DNA of 64,000 nt from Longimicrobiales bacterium (GTDB lineage Bacteria; Gemmatimonadota; Gemmatimonadetes; Longimicrobiales; RSA9): positions 1-64,000 of the forward strand of contig DATHUY010000006.1 of assembly GCA_035461765.1 (NCBI GenBank), in the 5' to 3' direction. Below are positions 31,839 through 40,298 of the stretch, one piece after another. The notes under the pieces are model-generated. The model was not told the DNA's origin. It made no database searches and was given only the letters and a program-made list of their open reading frames with translations. Position numbers and translations under genes: made by a program. Within the stretch, counting starts at the first letter, position 1, and each line of letters begins with the position of its first letter.

Positions 31839-33386
31839 TCAGTGCGTCAGCGGTGGCGTGGAAGGCGGCGGCCGGCGGTGCCGGGTCGCCTGTTCGTAGG
31901 AGAACGCGAGCTCAATGAGGCGCGGCTCGGACCAGGCGTCGCCGAGGAACTGGAGGCCGGCCGGAAGAGTGCCGTAGGTGTAGCCCATTGGCACCGTAAT
32001 CGCCGGGAACCCGCTGCGCGGCGCGAGCACCTGGTTGTTGTCTCCATGTGGGGATGTGAGGTCGCCGATCAGTCGCGGCGGATTGCTCCACGTCGGGTAG
32101 ACGAGCGCATCGAGGCGGTGCTCGCGGAACACGGCACTCAGTCGTTCGCGAAACGCCGCGCGGTTCGCGGCAGCCTCACGGCAGCGATCCGCCGTGCCTC
32201 CCATCGTATCGCGCGCCAGCGAGCGCAGCCTCCGCTCGACGGTAACGTGGAAGCGGCCCGACTCGATGATCTCCTCGATTGACTGCGGCGCGCCGGGCCG
32301 CGTGGCGAGGTAGGCCTCGAGGTCCGCGCGGAAGCTCGAGCACAGCGTGCCGGGTATCGAGTCTGTGAACGGCAGCTCGACGGGGTCGATGATCGTCGCG
32401 CCCGCACGCTGGAGATCGCGAACGGCTGCGTTGAACAGTGCGACGACCGCGGTGTCGACGGTCGGCGTCTCCGTATAGCCGCGGAACACGCCTATCCGGG
32501 CGCCGCGCAGAGCGTCCTCCCGCAGGTGGGCCGTGTACGTCTCCGGAATGTGCTCACGGGCGCGCGCTGTGGCGGTGTCGGCCGGGTCGTAACCGGCGAC
32601 CACGTCCAGCACACGTGCCGCATCGGCAACGGTGCGCGCCATCGGACCGCCGACATCGCGCTCGAGGTACAGCGGCACGATGCCATCGCGGCTGGTCAGT
32701 CCGATCGTCGGCCGGATCCCGACCAGCGCCGTGTGCGATGACGGGCCGCGAATCGAGTTGCCCGTGTCGGTGCCGAGCCCCACCGCACCGAAGCTCGCGC
32801 TGACGGCCGCTGCCGTGCCGCCGCTCGATCCGGCGGGCACACGGTTGAGCGCGTACGGGTTGAACGTGTACCCTGGCAGGAGCGAGCCTACGGTCTCGTA
32901 CGGGCTGAAGGCGAACTCCGCCATGTTCGACTTGGCGATGACGATGGCGCCTGCCTCCCGCAGCCTGCGAACCATGAACGCGTCATCCGCCGGCAGCACA
33001 TCGGCCAGCGAGCGCGAGCCGGCGGCGGTGACCAGGTCCGCCGTATCGTAGTTGTCCTTCACGATCACCGGAATGCCGTGCAACGGACCCGTGAGACGTC
33101 CGGTGCGGGCCAGCTCAGCGTCCAGCTCCCCCGCACGCTCCAGCGCATCCGGATTGATCACGGTGATCGCATTGAGCGATGCGCCGCGCTTGTCGTAGGC
33201 ATCGATCCGGTCGAGGTACAGCTGCACCAGCTGCCGCGCGGTGAGCCTCCCTCCGAGCATGAGCTCGTGCAGCTCCGCAATCGTCGCTTCCATGACGATG
33301 TCCTGGGCGCTGAGCGGCGTCGGCGCCGGCACAGCCGTCAGCATCAGTGCCAGTCCCAGCCCGGCACGTCGGCGGGTGAAGCCCAT
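31839..33386 (-). CDS. Exported amidase (amidase-signature family)
   Basis: A signal peptide (GLGLALMLTAVPAPTPLSAQ) precedes a full amidase-signature domain. The Ser-cisSer-Lys triad region is visible: Lys in IPVIVKDNYDT, the Gly/Ser-rich PAGSSGGTAAAV, and GTDTGNSIRGPSS with the nucleophile Ser. The 515-aa length is typical. The physiological substrate cannot be read from sequence; exported members often act on peptide amides or other small amides. It is divergent from icd with about 140 bases between starts. Confidence 0.9.
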   Translation of the reverse strand: MGFTRRRAGLGLALMLTAVPAPTPLSAQDIVMEATIAELHELMLGGRLTARQLVQLYLDRIDAYDKRGASLNAITVINPDALERAGELDAELARTGRLTGPLHGIPVIVKDNYDTADLVTAAGSRSLADVLPADDAFMVRRLREAGAIVIAKSNMAEFAFSPYETVGSLLPGYTFNPYALNRVPAGSSGGTAAAVSASFGAVGLGTDTGNSIRGPSSHTALVGIRPTIGLTSRDGIVPLYLERDVGGPMARTVADAARVLDVVAGYDPADTATARAREHIPETYTAHLREDALRGARIGVFRGYTETPTVDTAVVALFNAAVRDLQRAGATIIDPVELPFTDSIPGTLCSSFRADLEAYLATRPGAPQSIEEIIESGRFHVTVERRLRSLARDTMGGTADRCREAAANRAAFRERLSAVFREHRLDALVYPTWSNPPRLIGDLTSPHGDNNQVLAPRSGFPAITVPMGYTYGTLPAGLQFLGDAWSEPRLIELAFSYEQATRHRRPPPSTPPLTH

Positions 33387-33477
33387 GGTGACCCCCTGCG
33401 GTAGTTTCAGCCGATCCGTAACGTAGAGCGATGACGCACCGGCCGCACGCCAGTCGCGCCGGGCGGGTCCGACTTCG

Positions 33478-33483
33478 TATAAT
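33478..33483 (+). promoter_or_regulatory. Possible -10 element for icd (TATAAT)
   Basis: A perfect TATAAT lies about 46 bases before the icd start. No good -35 is found 16-18 bases upstream (CGCGCC/GTCGCG), so it would be weak or activator-dependent. It is the only consensus -10 in the 143-base divergent gap. Confidence 0.4.
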
Positions 33484-33529
33484 CATGCGTCCGGGCATCA
33501 CGATTTCACCCGCACCGAGCAGCGATCCG

Positions 33530-35785
33530 ATGAGCGTATCCCCGCCGATCATATATACGTGGACCGATGAGGCCCCCGCCCTGGCCACTCACGCACTCCT
33601 GCCGGTCCTGCGCGCGTTCGCCGGCGCGACTGCGGTACCCGTGGAGACACGCGACATTTCCCTTGCGGGCCGCATCCTTGCGGCGTTCCCCGACTACCTG
33701 GATGAAAGCCAGCGGGTGGCCGACGACCTGGCCGAGCTCGGCCGCATCGTCGATACACCCGAGGCGAATGTCATCAAGCTGCCGAATGTCAGCGCTTCCC
33801 TGCCCCAGCTGAAGGCGTGCGTCGCCGAGCTGGCGGCGAAGGGATTCGCACTTCCCGCCTATCCCGATGAGCCGGCGACCGACGAGGAGCGCGACGTCCG
33901 CGCACGCTACGATCGCGTCAAGGGCAGCGCCGTCAATCCCGTGCTGCGCCAGGGGAACTCGGACCGGCGTGCACCGAACGCGGTCAAGGAGTTCGCGCGT
34001 TCGAACCCGCCGCGGATGATGCCGTGGCCCGCCGGTTCGAAGACGCACGTCGCGACGATGGGAGAGGCCGACTTCCGCAGCAACGAGAAGTCGATCACGC
34101 TCGAAGCGCCGACGACGGTGAGCATCGAGCATGTCGCGGACGACGGGACGGTGACGGTGCTGAAGGAGGGGCTGAAGCTCGAAGCGGGCGAGGTCTTCGA
34201 TACGAGCGTCATGAGCCGCCGCAGGCTGGTGGAGTTCCTGCGCGAGCAGGTGCGTGATGCGAAGGAGGGTGGTGTGCTGTTCTCGCTTCACCTGAAGGCG
34301 ACGATGATGAAGGTCTCGGACCCCATCATGTTCGGCCATTGTGTGCGCGTGTTCTTCGAGGACGTCTTCACCAGGCACGCGGCGCTGCTCGACGAGCTGG
34401 GTGTCAACCCGAACAACGGCTTCGCCGATCTCCTGGCGAAGCTCGGTGAGCTGCCGGAGGAGCGCCGCTCGGAGATTGAGTCGGACATCCGTGCTGCGTA
34501 CGAGAACGGACCCGCCATGGCGATGGTCGACTCCGCCCGCGGCATTACCAATCTGCACGTTCCGAGCGACATCATCATCGACGCATCCATGCCCCCGATG
34601 ATCCGCGACGGCGGGCGCATGTGGAACGCGGCCGGCGAGCTCCAGGACTGCAAGGCCGTCGTTCCCGACTCCAGCTATGCCGGCATCTACCAGGCCGTGA
34701 TCGATGACTGTCAGGCGCACGGCCAGTTCGATCCGTCCACCATGGGCAGTGTGCCCAATGTCGGGCTGATGGCGCAGAAGGCGGAGGAGTACGGCTCGCA
34801 CGACAAGACTTTCGAGGTGCAGGCCGACGGCAGTGTACGCGTCGTCGATGACAGCGGTCGCACGCTTGCCGAGCACGCCGTCGAGTCCGGCGACATCTGG
34901 CGCGCGTGCCAGACGAAGGATGTCGCCGTACGTGACTGGGTGAAGCTGGCGGTGACGCGTGCGCGGGCCACGGGTGTACCGGCCATCTTCTGGCTGGATC
35001 GTACACGCGCCCATGACGCACAGGTGATCGCCAAGGTCGAGCGCTATCTGGCCGATCACGACGCGACGGGGTTGCAGATCGACGTGATGGCGCCCGCCGA
35101 GGCGATGCGGTTCTCGCTCGACCGCATACGTCGCGGCGCGGATACCATCTCGGTAACCGGCAACGTGCTCCGCGATTACCTCACGGACCTGTTCCCGATC
35201 CTGGAGATCGGCACCAGCGCGCGCATGCTTTCGATCGTACCGCTGCTGAACGGCGGCGGCCTGTTCGAGACGGGAGCGGGCGGTTCTGCACCGAAGCATG
35301 TGCAGCAGTTCCAGAAGGAGGGCCACCTGCGCTGGGACTCACTGGGCGAATACATGGCGCTGGCCGCATCGCTGCAGCACCTGGGCGAGCAATTCGACAA
35401 TGCAGGTGCGCTCGTGCTCGGTGACGCCCTCGACCGCGCCACGGCCGCCTACCTTCGGAACGGACGCGAGCCATCACGGAAGGTGAACGAGATCGACAAT
35501 CGCGGGAGCACGTTCTACCTGACGCTGTACTGGGCGCAGGCGCTCGCGGAGCAGGACCGCGACCCGGCGCTGGCAGAACGCTTCCGTCCCGTCGCCGGGG
35601 AGCTGACGGTGAACGAGGAGCGGATCGTGGCCGAGCTCAACGGTGCGCAGGGTCAGCCGCAGGACATCGGCGGATACTACATGCCGGACCCTGCGCGCGC
35701 CGGTGCGGCGATGCGCCCGAGTGAAACGCTGAACAGCGTGATCGATGCTCTGGAGGCCGAGACGGCGGGCAACGTCCCGGCGTGA
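33530..35785 (+). CDS. icd: NADP-dependent isocitrate dehydrogenase, monomeric type
   Basis: This 751-aa monomeric isocitrate dehydrogenase converts isocitrate to 2-oxoglutarate with NADPH formation. Characteristic blocks are [17 protein letters not shown] at the N-terminus, GQSNSDRRAP-like [30 protein letters not shown] and the C-terminal [20 protein letters not shown]. Length agrees with the monomeric family (about 740 aa), roughly twice the homodimeric type. The start [11 protein letters not shown] at 33530 is chosen because upstream in-frame residues are unlike the family. No strong ribosome site is visible. Confidence 0.96.
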   Translation: MSVSPPIIYTWTDEAPALATHALLPVLRAFAGATAVPVETRDISLAGRILAAFPDYLDESQRVADDLAELGRIVDTPEANVIKLPNVSASLPQLKACVAELAAKGFALPAYPDEPATDEERDVRARYDRVKGSAVNPVLRQGNSDRRAPNAVKEFARSNPPRMMPWPAGSKTHVATMGEADFRSNEKSITLEAPTTVSIEHVADDGTVTVLKEGLKLEAGEVFDTSVMSRRRLVEFLREQVRDAKEGGVLFSLHLKATMMKVSDPIMFGHCVRVFFEDVFTRHAALLDELGVNPNNGFADLLAKLGELPEERRSEIESDIRAAYENGPAMAMVDSARGITNLHVPSDIIIDASMPPMIRDGGRMWNAAGELQDCKAVVPDSSYAGIYQAVIDDCQAHGQFDPSTMGSVPNVGLMAQKAEEYGSHDKTFEVQADGSVRVVDDSGRTLAEHAVESGDIWRACQTKDVAVRDWVKLAVTRARATGVPAIFWLDRTRAHDAQVIAKVERYLADHDATGLQIDVMAPAEAMRFSLDRIRRGADTISVTGNVLRDYLTDLFPILEIGTSARMLSIVPLLNGGGLFETGAGGSAPKHVQQFQKEGHLRWDSLGEYMALAASLQHLGEQFDNAGALVLGDALDRATAAYLRNGREPSRKVNEIDNRGSTFYLTLYWAQALAEQDRDPALAERFRPVAGELTVNEERIVAELNGAQGQPQDIGGYYMPDPARAGAAMRPSETLNSVIDALEAETAGNVPA

Positions 35786-35806
35786 GCGTTCCGCGTCCCG
35801 TTCCGT

Positions 35807-35812
35807 TACTTT
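35807..35812 (+). promoter_or_regulatory. -10-like TACTTT six bases before the AI-2E-type transporter ATG
   Basis: TACTTT lies 6 bases before the ATG at 35819, the spacing expected for leaderless transcription. The matching -35 region (GAGCGT) is poor, so this is only suggestive. Its similarity to the better-supported promoter at 22746 is why it is noted. Confidence 0.35.
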
Positions 35813-35818
35813 TGCGTC

Positions 35819-36919
35819 ATGACTGAAGAGAAGCACACCCCGCCCGGCAGCAGCGACGTGCTGCGGACGCTGCTCGGCGTTGCCGCCGCAATGATCATCA
35901 TCGCGGGACTGCGGGCGGCGCAGCCGGTACTGGCGCCGCTGGCGCTGGCGGTGTTCCTCGTGGTGACGAGCCTGCCGATCCTGCGCGAGCTCAGACGCCA
36001 GCGCGTACCCGACCTGGTCGCGGTGCCGCTCGTGCTGCTGCTCATCGTGAGCGTCCTGATCGGCGTCGGGGCCATAGCCCTCAACTCCATCATGCAGATC
36101 CGCGATGCGCTACCGGACTATGTGGTGCGAATCACGCAGATGTATGAGGGCGTATTCGTCTGGCTCGGTGACCACCGCATCATCGATCCGGGGGCCGCCG
36201 CCGAGATCATGGTCAGTCCGCCCCAGCTGGTGGAGCTCGCTACAGGCTTCGTCCGCGGCTTTGCAGGTTTCATGTCGCTCATTGTGCTGGTCGCGCTCAT
36301 CATGCTTTTCCTGCTCGCCGAGGCCGGCGGCGTACCGCGGAAGCTGCGCGCGGCCATGGGTCGCGACGATGCGGATCTCGGGCGCTACGGTCGTGTCATG
36401 TCCGAGATCCAGCGATACCTGGCCATCAAGACCGCGACCAGCATGTCTACGGGAATTCTCGTTGGACTGCTGACGCTGAGCCTCGGCGTAGATTTCGCCC
36501 TGTTCTGGGGCCTGACAGCTTTCCTGCTCAACTACATCCCGACGATCGGGTCGCTCATCGCCGCCATCCCCGCCATTCTGCTCGCGCTCGTTCAGCTCGG
36601 GCCGAGCGCTGCGATGCTCACCGCCACGGGGTACCTGGTCATCAACCTGGGCATCGGCAACCTCATCGAGCCGGCCGTGATGGGAAAGCGGCTCGACCTG
36701 TCGCCGCTCATCGTTCTGCTGTCACTGCTGTTCTGGGGATGGGTCTGGGGCCCGATCGGCATGCTGCTGTCCCTGCCGCTCACGATGGTCCTCAAGATCC
36801 TCTTCGAGAACACGCACGACCTGGCCTGGATCGCCATCCTCATGGGACCGGCCCGCGACCAGCGCGTCGCGGCGATTCCCCCGCCCACGCCGCGCCGCGC
36901 GGACGACGTCCTCACGTGA
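35819..36919 (+). CDS. AI-2E family transporter (DUF20/PerM-like)
   Basis: This 366-aa inner-membrane protein has the DUF20 architecture: two N-terminal helices (VAAAMIIIAGLRAAQPVL; ALAVFLVVTSL), a long periplasmic/coiled segment (about 95-150), and five to six further helices. Family blocks are visible: LGVDFALFWGLTAFLLNYIPTIGS and NLIEPAVMGKRLDLSPL. Members export autoinducer-2, act in Na+/H+ exchange or have unknown substrates, so the name is by family only. The gene starts 33 bases after icd, possibly from its own promoter. Confidence 0.88.
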   Translation: MTEEKHTPPGSSDVLRTLLGVAAAMIIIAGLRAAQPVLAPLALAVFLVVTSLPILRELRRQRVPDLVAVPLVLLLIVSVLIGVGAIALNSIMQIRDALPDYVVRITQMYEGVFVWLGDHRIIDPGAAAEIMVSPPQLVELATGFVRGFAGFMSLIVLVALIMLFLLAEAGGVPRKLRAAMGRDDADLGRYGRVMSEIQRYLAIKTATSMSTGILVGLLTLSLGVDFALFWGLTAFLLNYIPTIGSLIAAIPAILLALVQLGPSAAMLTATGYLVINLGIGNLIEPAVMGKRLDLSPLIVLLSLLFWGWVWGPIGMLLSLPLTMVLKILFENTHDLAWIAILMGPARDQRVAAIPPPTPRRADDVLT

Positions 36920-36963
36920 GTCACCCGGCCGGCGCCGGCCGGGCCGGACGACGCTGACGTGAA

Positions 36964-36995
36964 CCGACGCCGCACAGAAGCATGTGCGGCGTCGG
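36964..36995. terminator. Bidirectional terminator hairpin
   Basis: A 12-bp perfect stem (36964-36975 with 36984-36995), with an extra A-T pair inside it and a small loop, lies between the convergent transporter gene and the lipoprotein gene ending at 37004. No T run. Confidence 0.7.
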
Positions 36996-37003
36996 GTACG
37001 TTC

Positions 37004-37696
37004 TCACTCCTGCACAATGAACGGCAGCCGCACGGTGCCGAACTGCGTGCCGGAATCCGCATTGACCAGGTTGACCGTGAAATCCACCGATGTGATATCC
37101 AGATCTTCCACGTCCTCGAAGTACAGAAACCCCGTGATGCGTCCAGCGGGATCCAGCACACCCTCCGGCAGGGCCATGCTGATCATGTCCGCTGTCGGCA
37201 GCTCGATCTGCACCAGTGCCGGTACGTACGTGTCGTAATACAGCGGATCGAACACGAACGCCCGCGTCACCCGGCTGTAGCGCGGATAGTACCGCGACAG
37301 GTAGGGCGCCACGCGGAAGCCGGTCGCGCTGTACGCCGGCACGTCCACGGACTGCGCCACGGTCCCTTCCACACGGAACGGCGGAATGGCATGGTAGGTC
37401 TCACCATTCGATGCCACGAGCATGAGGTCGCTGTAGCGCAGGCGCAGCGGGTGTTCGCTGTCGTTCGTGATCTCGACGAGCAGAGGTATTGATTCCGCCT
37501 CCAGATTGCGCGGCTGACCGCGCCATGCACCCGCGCGCGCCTCAACCGTCACGCCCGCCTCGGTGGCCACGGCCCCGCTGCCGGGTCCGGGCGGCGCCGG
37601 CTGCGCCGTCGGTGCCGGTGCAAGGTCGGGACGGTTGGGAGCACATGACAGTGTCGTGACCATCAGGGCGGAGACGAACGCAGCGTTGTAGCGCAT
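37004..37696 (-). CDS. Lipoprotein of unknown function
   Basis: The start at 37696 has GGAGGG and yields MRYNAAFVSALMVTTLSCAP, a lipoprotein signal with the lipobox TLSC. A Pro/Ala-rich linker follows, then a beta-rich domain of about 170 residues (VEARAGAWRG..., LLVEITNDSEHPLRLRYSDL, ... FGTVRLPFIVQE) resembling an Ig-like or DUF4352-like fold. Tyr-rich loop PYLSRYYPRYSRV is notable. No catalytic motif is visible. It is monocistronic and convergent with the AI-2E-type transporter. Confidence 0.68.
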   Translation of the reverse strand: MRYNAAFVSALMVTTLSCAPNRPDLAPAPTAQPAPPGPGSGAVATEAGVTVEARAGAWRGQPRNLEAESIPLLVEITNDSEHPLRLRYSDLMLVASNGETYHAIPPFRVEGTVAQSVDVPAYSATGFRVAPYLSRYYPRYSRVTRAFVFDPLYYDTYVPALVQIELPTADMISMALPEGVLDPAGRITGFLYFEDVEDLDITSVDFTVNLVNADSGTQFGTVRLPFIVQE

Positions 37697-38083
37697 ATTG
37701 CCCTCCGGGACGGGGGGCGGCAGATCCACCGATCATCGGTAATCCGACCCGCACGCCCTCGCACATCTGCTCACGGGGCGCGTCGCGACCACGTGGTCGC
37801 GTCACTCAACGCGCGGGGAGCGCCCCATGCCGCGCGCGTCGTAATCGCGGAGCCGATCAGCTGTTCGTGCGTTTCGCTCAGCGACGCTTAACTCATACCA
37901 CAATGCGGCGGGTGACGGTGTAGTCCGATGGACGTATCCCGGCGGGGGAACTCCTGAGCGACGACGGCTGTGGGGCGGCAAGGGCTGGAAAGGCGGGTTT
38001 GAGCGACGGGTGGCGAAGCGCCGCGAGAGGGCGGATGACGAAGCGCCGCACGATCGGTCGCGCGGCGCTTCGTCATGTCGCAG
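37697..38083. other. Gene-free stretch downstream of tRNA-Leu
   Basis: No convincing gene is seen in these 387 bases. It contains a 13-bp palindrome ACCGATCATCGGT (37728-37740) 31 bases before the lipoprotein start, a plausible operator. It also has the 15-bp hairpin at 38035-38076. A partial direct copy of the hairpin's left arm (GCGAAGCGCCGCG, about 38013-38025) lies just upstream of it. Confidence 0.5.
38035..38076. terminator. 15-bp perfect hairpin just downstream of tRNA-Leu
   Basis: ATGACGAAGCGCCGC (38035-38049) and its exact inverted copy (38062-38076) flank a 12-base loop, ending 8 bases from the tRNA 3' end. It is probably the tRNA transcript terminator, although no T run follows on the minus strand. 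Confidence 0.65.
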
Positions 38084-38166
38084 TGCCCGGGGTGGGACTC
38101 GAACCCACAAGCCGTTGCCGGCAGCGGATTTTGAGTCCGCCGTGTTTACCATTTCACCACCCGGGC
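38084..38166 (-). tRNA. tRNA-Leu (anticodon CAA)
   Basis: On the minus strand a full cloverleaf folds: acceptor GCCCGGG/CCCGGGC with discriminator A, anticodon stem GCGGA/TCCGC enclosing loop CTCAAAA (anticodon CAA at 38133..38131, decoding UUG), a long variable arm typical of Leu tRNAs, and T arm GTGGG-TTCGAGT-CCCAC. The length is 83 bases. The 3' CCA is not encoded and must be added enzymatically. Confidence 0.95.
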
Positions 38167-38492
38167 CATCCCGTTGTGTCCCAATGCGGTACGCCGCTTT
38201 TCTGCCCTGCTGGCCGCCCCCGGGCTGAAGGGTGGTACAATAACTGGTACAACTGTGCCTGCGCGACGTGCCCAATCTGACGGCGTACAATTTAACAGTG
38301 CGAGGTTTGGCTTCCAACCGGTGCGGGACTGGACGAAATCTGTGAAGCGGCCTTTACTTCAAGCATGTGTCGGCCGGGTGACAGATCCACGCGCGCAACC
38401 TCACGTGCACGGTTGAGGCGATCGCGCCGATCGGCCCGGCCGGCGCCCCGGTGTAACGGGGCTGCTAGCGGAATACCCTCAAGCGGCACGTT
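38167..38492. other. Gene-free stretch between tRNA-Leu and the large-protein operon
   Basis: No convincing gene. Two copies of TGGTACAA (38233-38240, 38245-38252) form a 12-base-period direct repeat upstream of the tRNA. A 6-bp hairpin GCCCCG/CGGGGC (38445-38462) lies after the last gene of the large-protein operon and may end its transcript. No integrase or attachment-site copy of the tRNA end is visible within the window. Confidence 0.45.
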
Positions 38493-40289
38493 TCATTCAT
38501 CATCTGTCGATGACCGCTCCCCGTCAGGCACGGGCTGCACCTGGTCGAAGGCGAGCCCGCTCGACGCCTCGCCCCGGCCGGTGAGCACGCGTCGGCCGAT
38601 CCAGACGAACGTGCGGCCGCCGGTCCAGCGGACGCGCTGGACGGCGCGTGTGACGCTTCGGCCGGAGCGCGGCACCTCTTCCTCGTTGAGGTAGTAGGGG
38701 GTCGGCTCATCGAGGATGCGCCCGCGCAGCTCGCGCGCGGGACCAGGCATGCGCGCGCGCTGGAGTCGGATCGTGCGATTGCTGCCCGGGACGTGCACGG
38801 GGATGAGCGGCCGCCAGTTCTCCGGCACGTGCGTGCCGAGCACGTAGCGTACGGGTGCAACCGTCGGATGCAGGACGGGCGGCGTCGGCTCCGGTGCGTG
38901 CGCGCGCGCCACTTCGTAGCCGTCGGCGCCTGTCCCCACGCGCGTCTGCACGGTGCGCTCGACGGCCCATGCCATGTTCGCCATCTCGTCGCGCAGCAGG
39001 AGCACTTTCTCCAGCGGTGCGGACTCCATTCCCGTCGGCAGCACGGGCGGCACGAACAGTCGCGTGTCCGCGCTTCCGTCCGGGCGGTTGGTGCTCAGCG
39101 TGAACATCGTCCAGCGCTGCCAATCGTCATCGATGCCCTGGCCGGCGGCGCGCAGCAGGATGCGCTCGCCGAACGTGTCGGTAATGATGATGCCGAGCAC
39201 GTCGCAGATCGAGCCGACCTCGACTTCGTGCGGGATCACGCACCAGTCGTTGCCGTAGACGAGCGCGAACTCCGTGAGCAGCATACGCGCGATGTCGCGC
39301 GTCTGGGCGTCGATGTCCGCGAACTCGATCCGCCGGTTCTCCATCTCCCAGTAGCGGTGGCTCGGCATCCCGCCGAACTCGATCGGTGCGGGAAGAGAGG
39401 AGAGCGGCGCGGCCTCCGCCAGCGGAAGCTCCCCGACGTCGCCTCCATCGCCGCGCAGCACGGCATCGCGGCGTGCGTCCACATCGAACGAGTACCAGTC
39501 CAGCCGGCCGCTCGCGTACTGCTCCGCGGCGAGGACCGTCTGCGGCTGCGCCTGCGCTTCCGCCGCGCACGCGAATTGGTACTCGAGATAGCTCGGCTTC
39601 CATGCGGACGCCACGCCCGGAGCCGGTTGCAGGTAGAGTCGCGCGAAGTCCTGCGCTACCTGCGCCGCGGCGGTCTTGATCCGTCCGCGCACGGCTGCGG
39701 ACAGACCGGCGAAGCCATCGACCTTCCCGGCGTGAGTCCCGTCCGCGACCTCCTCCAGCAGGAGCGCGCCGTCGAGGAGGTTCGCGCTGCCGAGCAGCAG
39801 GATCTGCGCGGCCGCCGGGTCCTCCGGCAGGTTCCGGAACGAGGCGTCCGCGAGTGGATAGGCATCGAGATAGCGCGTGCGGATCGTCGCGAAGTCCGGC
39901 TCGGCGCGGAGGCGGGTGAACAGTGCGCGCGTCACGTGCACGTGCGTGAGCAGGTCCGGCGTCAGCGTCTCCCGCTCCACGGTGCCCTCGAGCGGGATGG
40001 AGGCATCGTAGGGCAGTGCCGCGCCGCCGCGCGGTGCGTAGTGACGGAGCGGCGTGCAGCGGATCGCGCTGCGGACCTCCACCGGCGAGCCCGCATCCTC
40101 GCCCTGAAACTCGCCGAACTGCCACTGTCGCGTAAGGAACCAGAGCGCGTCGCGGACCTCGGCGCGGAGTGCGCGGCCGAACTGCGTGGTGCGCGGCCGC
40201 GCCTCCAGGCGGTTCCAACCCTTGACGGTCGGCTGGAACAGCGGCGGCCGGGACATGACGTCGATGGCCTGGACGATGTCGAACGGCAT
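38493..40289 (-). CDS. Large-protein operon, gene 6: unknown 598-aa protein
   Basis: This soluble-looking 598-aa protein has no signal peptide or membrane segment. The N-terminus contains the striking motif RQWQFGEFQGEDAGSP (residues 54-69) after RDALWFL. The middle is helical (ARLYLQPAPGVASAWKPSYL...), and a later region holds RYWEMENRRIEFADID and IPHEVEVGSICDVLGIIITD. The C-terminal 150 residues are beta-rich and Arg-rich. GAGGAGG lies just before the ATG. It starts 10 bases after the 1656-aa gene and ends the operon. I recognise no function; similar motifs occur, as far as I recall, only in uncharacterised proteins. Confidence 0.75.
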   Translation of the reverse strand: MPFDIVQAIDVMSRPPLFQPTVKGWNRLEARPRTTQFGRALRAEVRDALWFLTRQWQFGEFQGEDAGSPVEVRSAIRCTPLRHYAPRGGAALPYDASIPLEGTVERETLTPDLLTHVHVTRALFTRLRAEPDFATIRTRYLDAYPLADASFRNLPEDPAAAQILLLGSANLLDGALLLEEVADGTHAGKVDGFAGLSAAVRGRIKTAAAQVAQDFARLYLQPAPGVASAWKPSYLEYQFACAAEAQAQPQTVLAAEQYASGRLDWYSFDVDARRDAVLRGDGGDVGELPLAEAAPLSSLPAPIEFGGMPSHRYWEMENRRIEFADIDAQTRDIARMLLTEFALVYGNDWCVIPHEVEVGSICDVLGIIITDTFGERILLRAAGQGIDDDWQRWTMFTLSTNRPDGSADTRLFVPPVLPTGMESAPLEKVLLLRDEMANMAWAVERTVQTRVGTGADGYEVARAHAPEPTPPVLHPTVAPVRYVLGTHVPENWRPLIPVHVPGSNRTIRLQRARMPGPARELRGRILDEPTPYYLNEEEVPRSGRSVTRAVQRVRWTGGRTFVWIGRRVLTGRGEASSGLAFDQVQPVPDGERSSTDDE

Positions 40290-40298
40290 CCTGCCTCC

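Noticed and set aside
33506-35326. 606-codon antisense frame opposite isocitrate dehydrogenase
   Set aside because: The plus strand encodes an unmistakable monomeric isocitrate dehydrogenase. The antisense product is His/Arg/Val-rich without motifs. Similar long antisense frames opposite the large-protein operon and opposite the outer-membrane protein gene (1559-3367) were dismissed for the same reason.
38084-38260. tRNA-Leu region as an active integration site with integrase remnants
   Set aside because: No integrase, no direct copy of the tRNA 3' end and no mobility gene are present in the window. Only short repeats support it, so it is kept as a low-interest finding rather than a mobile element.
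38292-38489. 65-codon minus-strand frame after the large-protein operon
   Set aside because: No ribosome site, Arg-rich low-information sequence, and it overlaps the candidate terminator hairpin.
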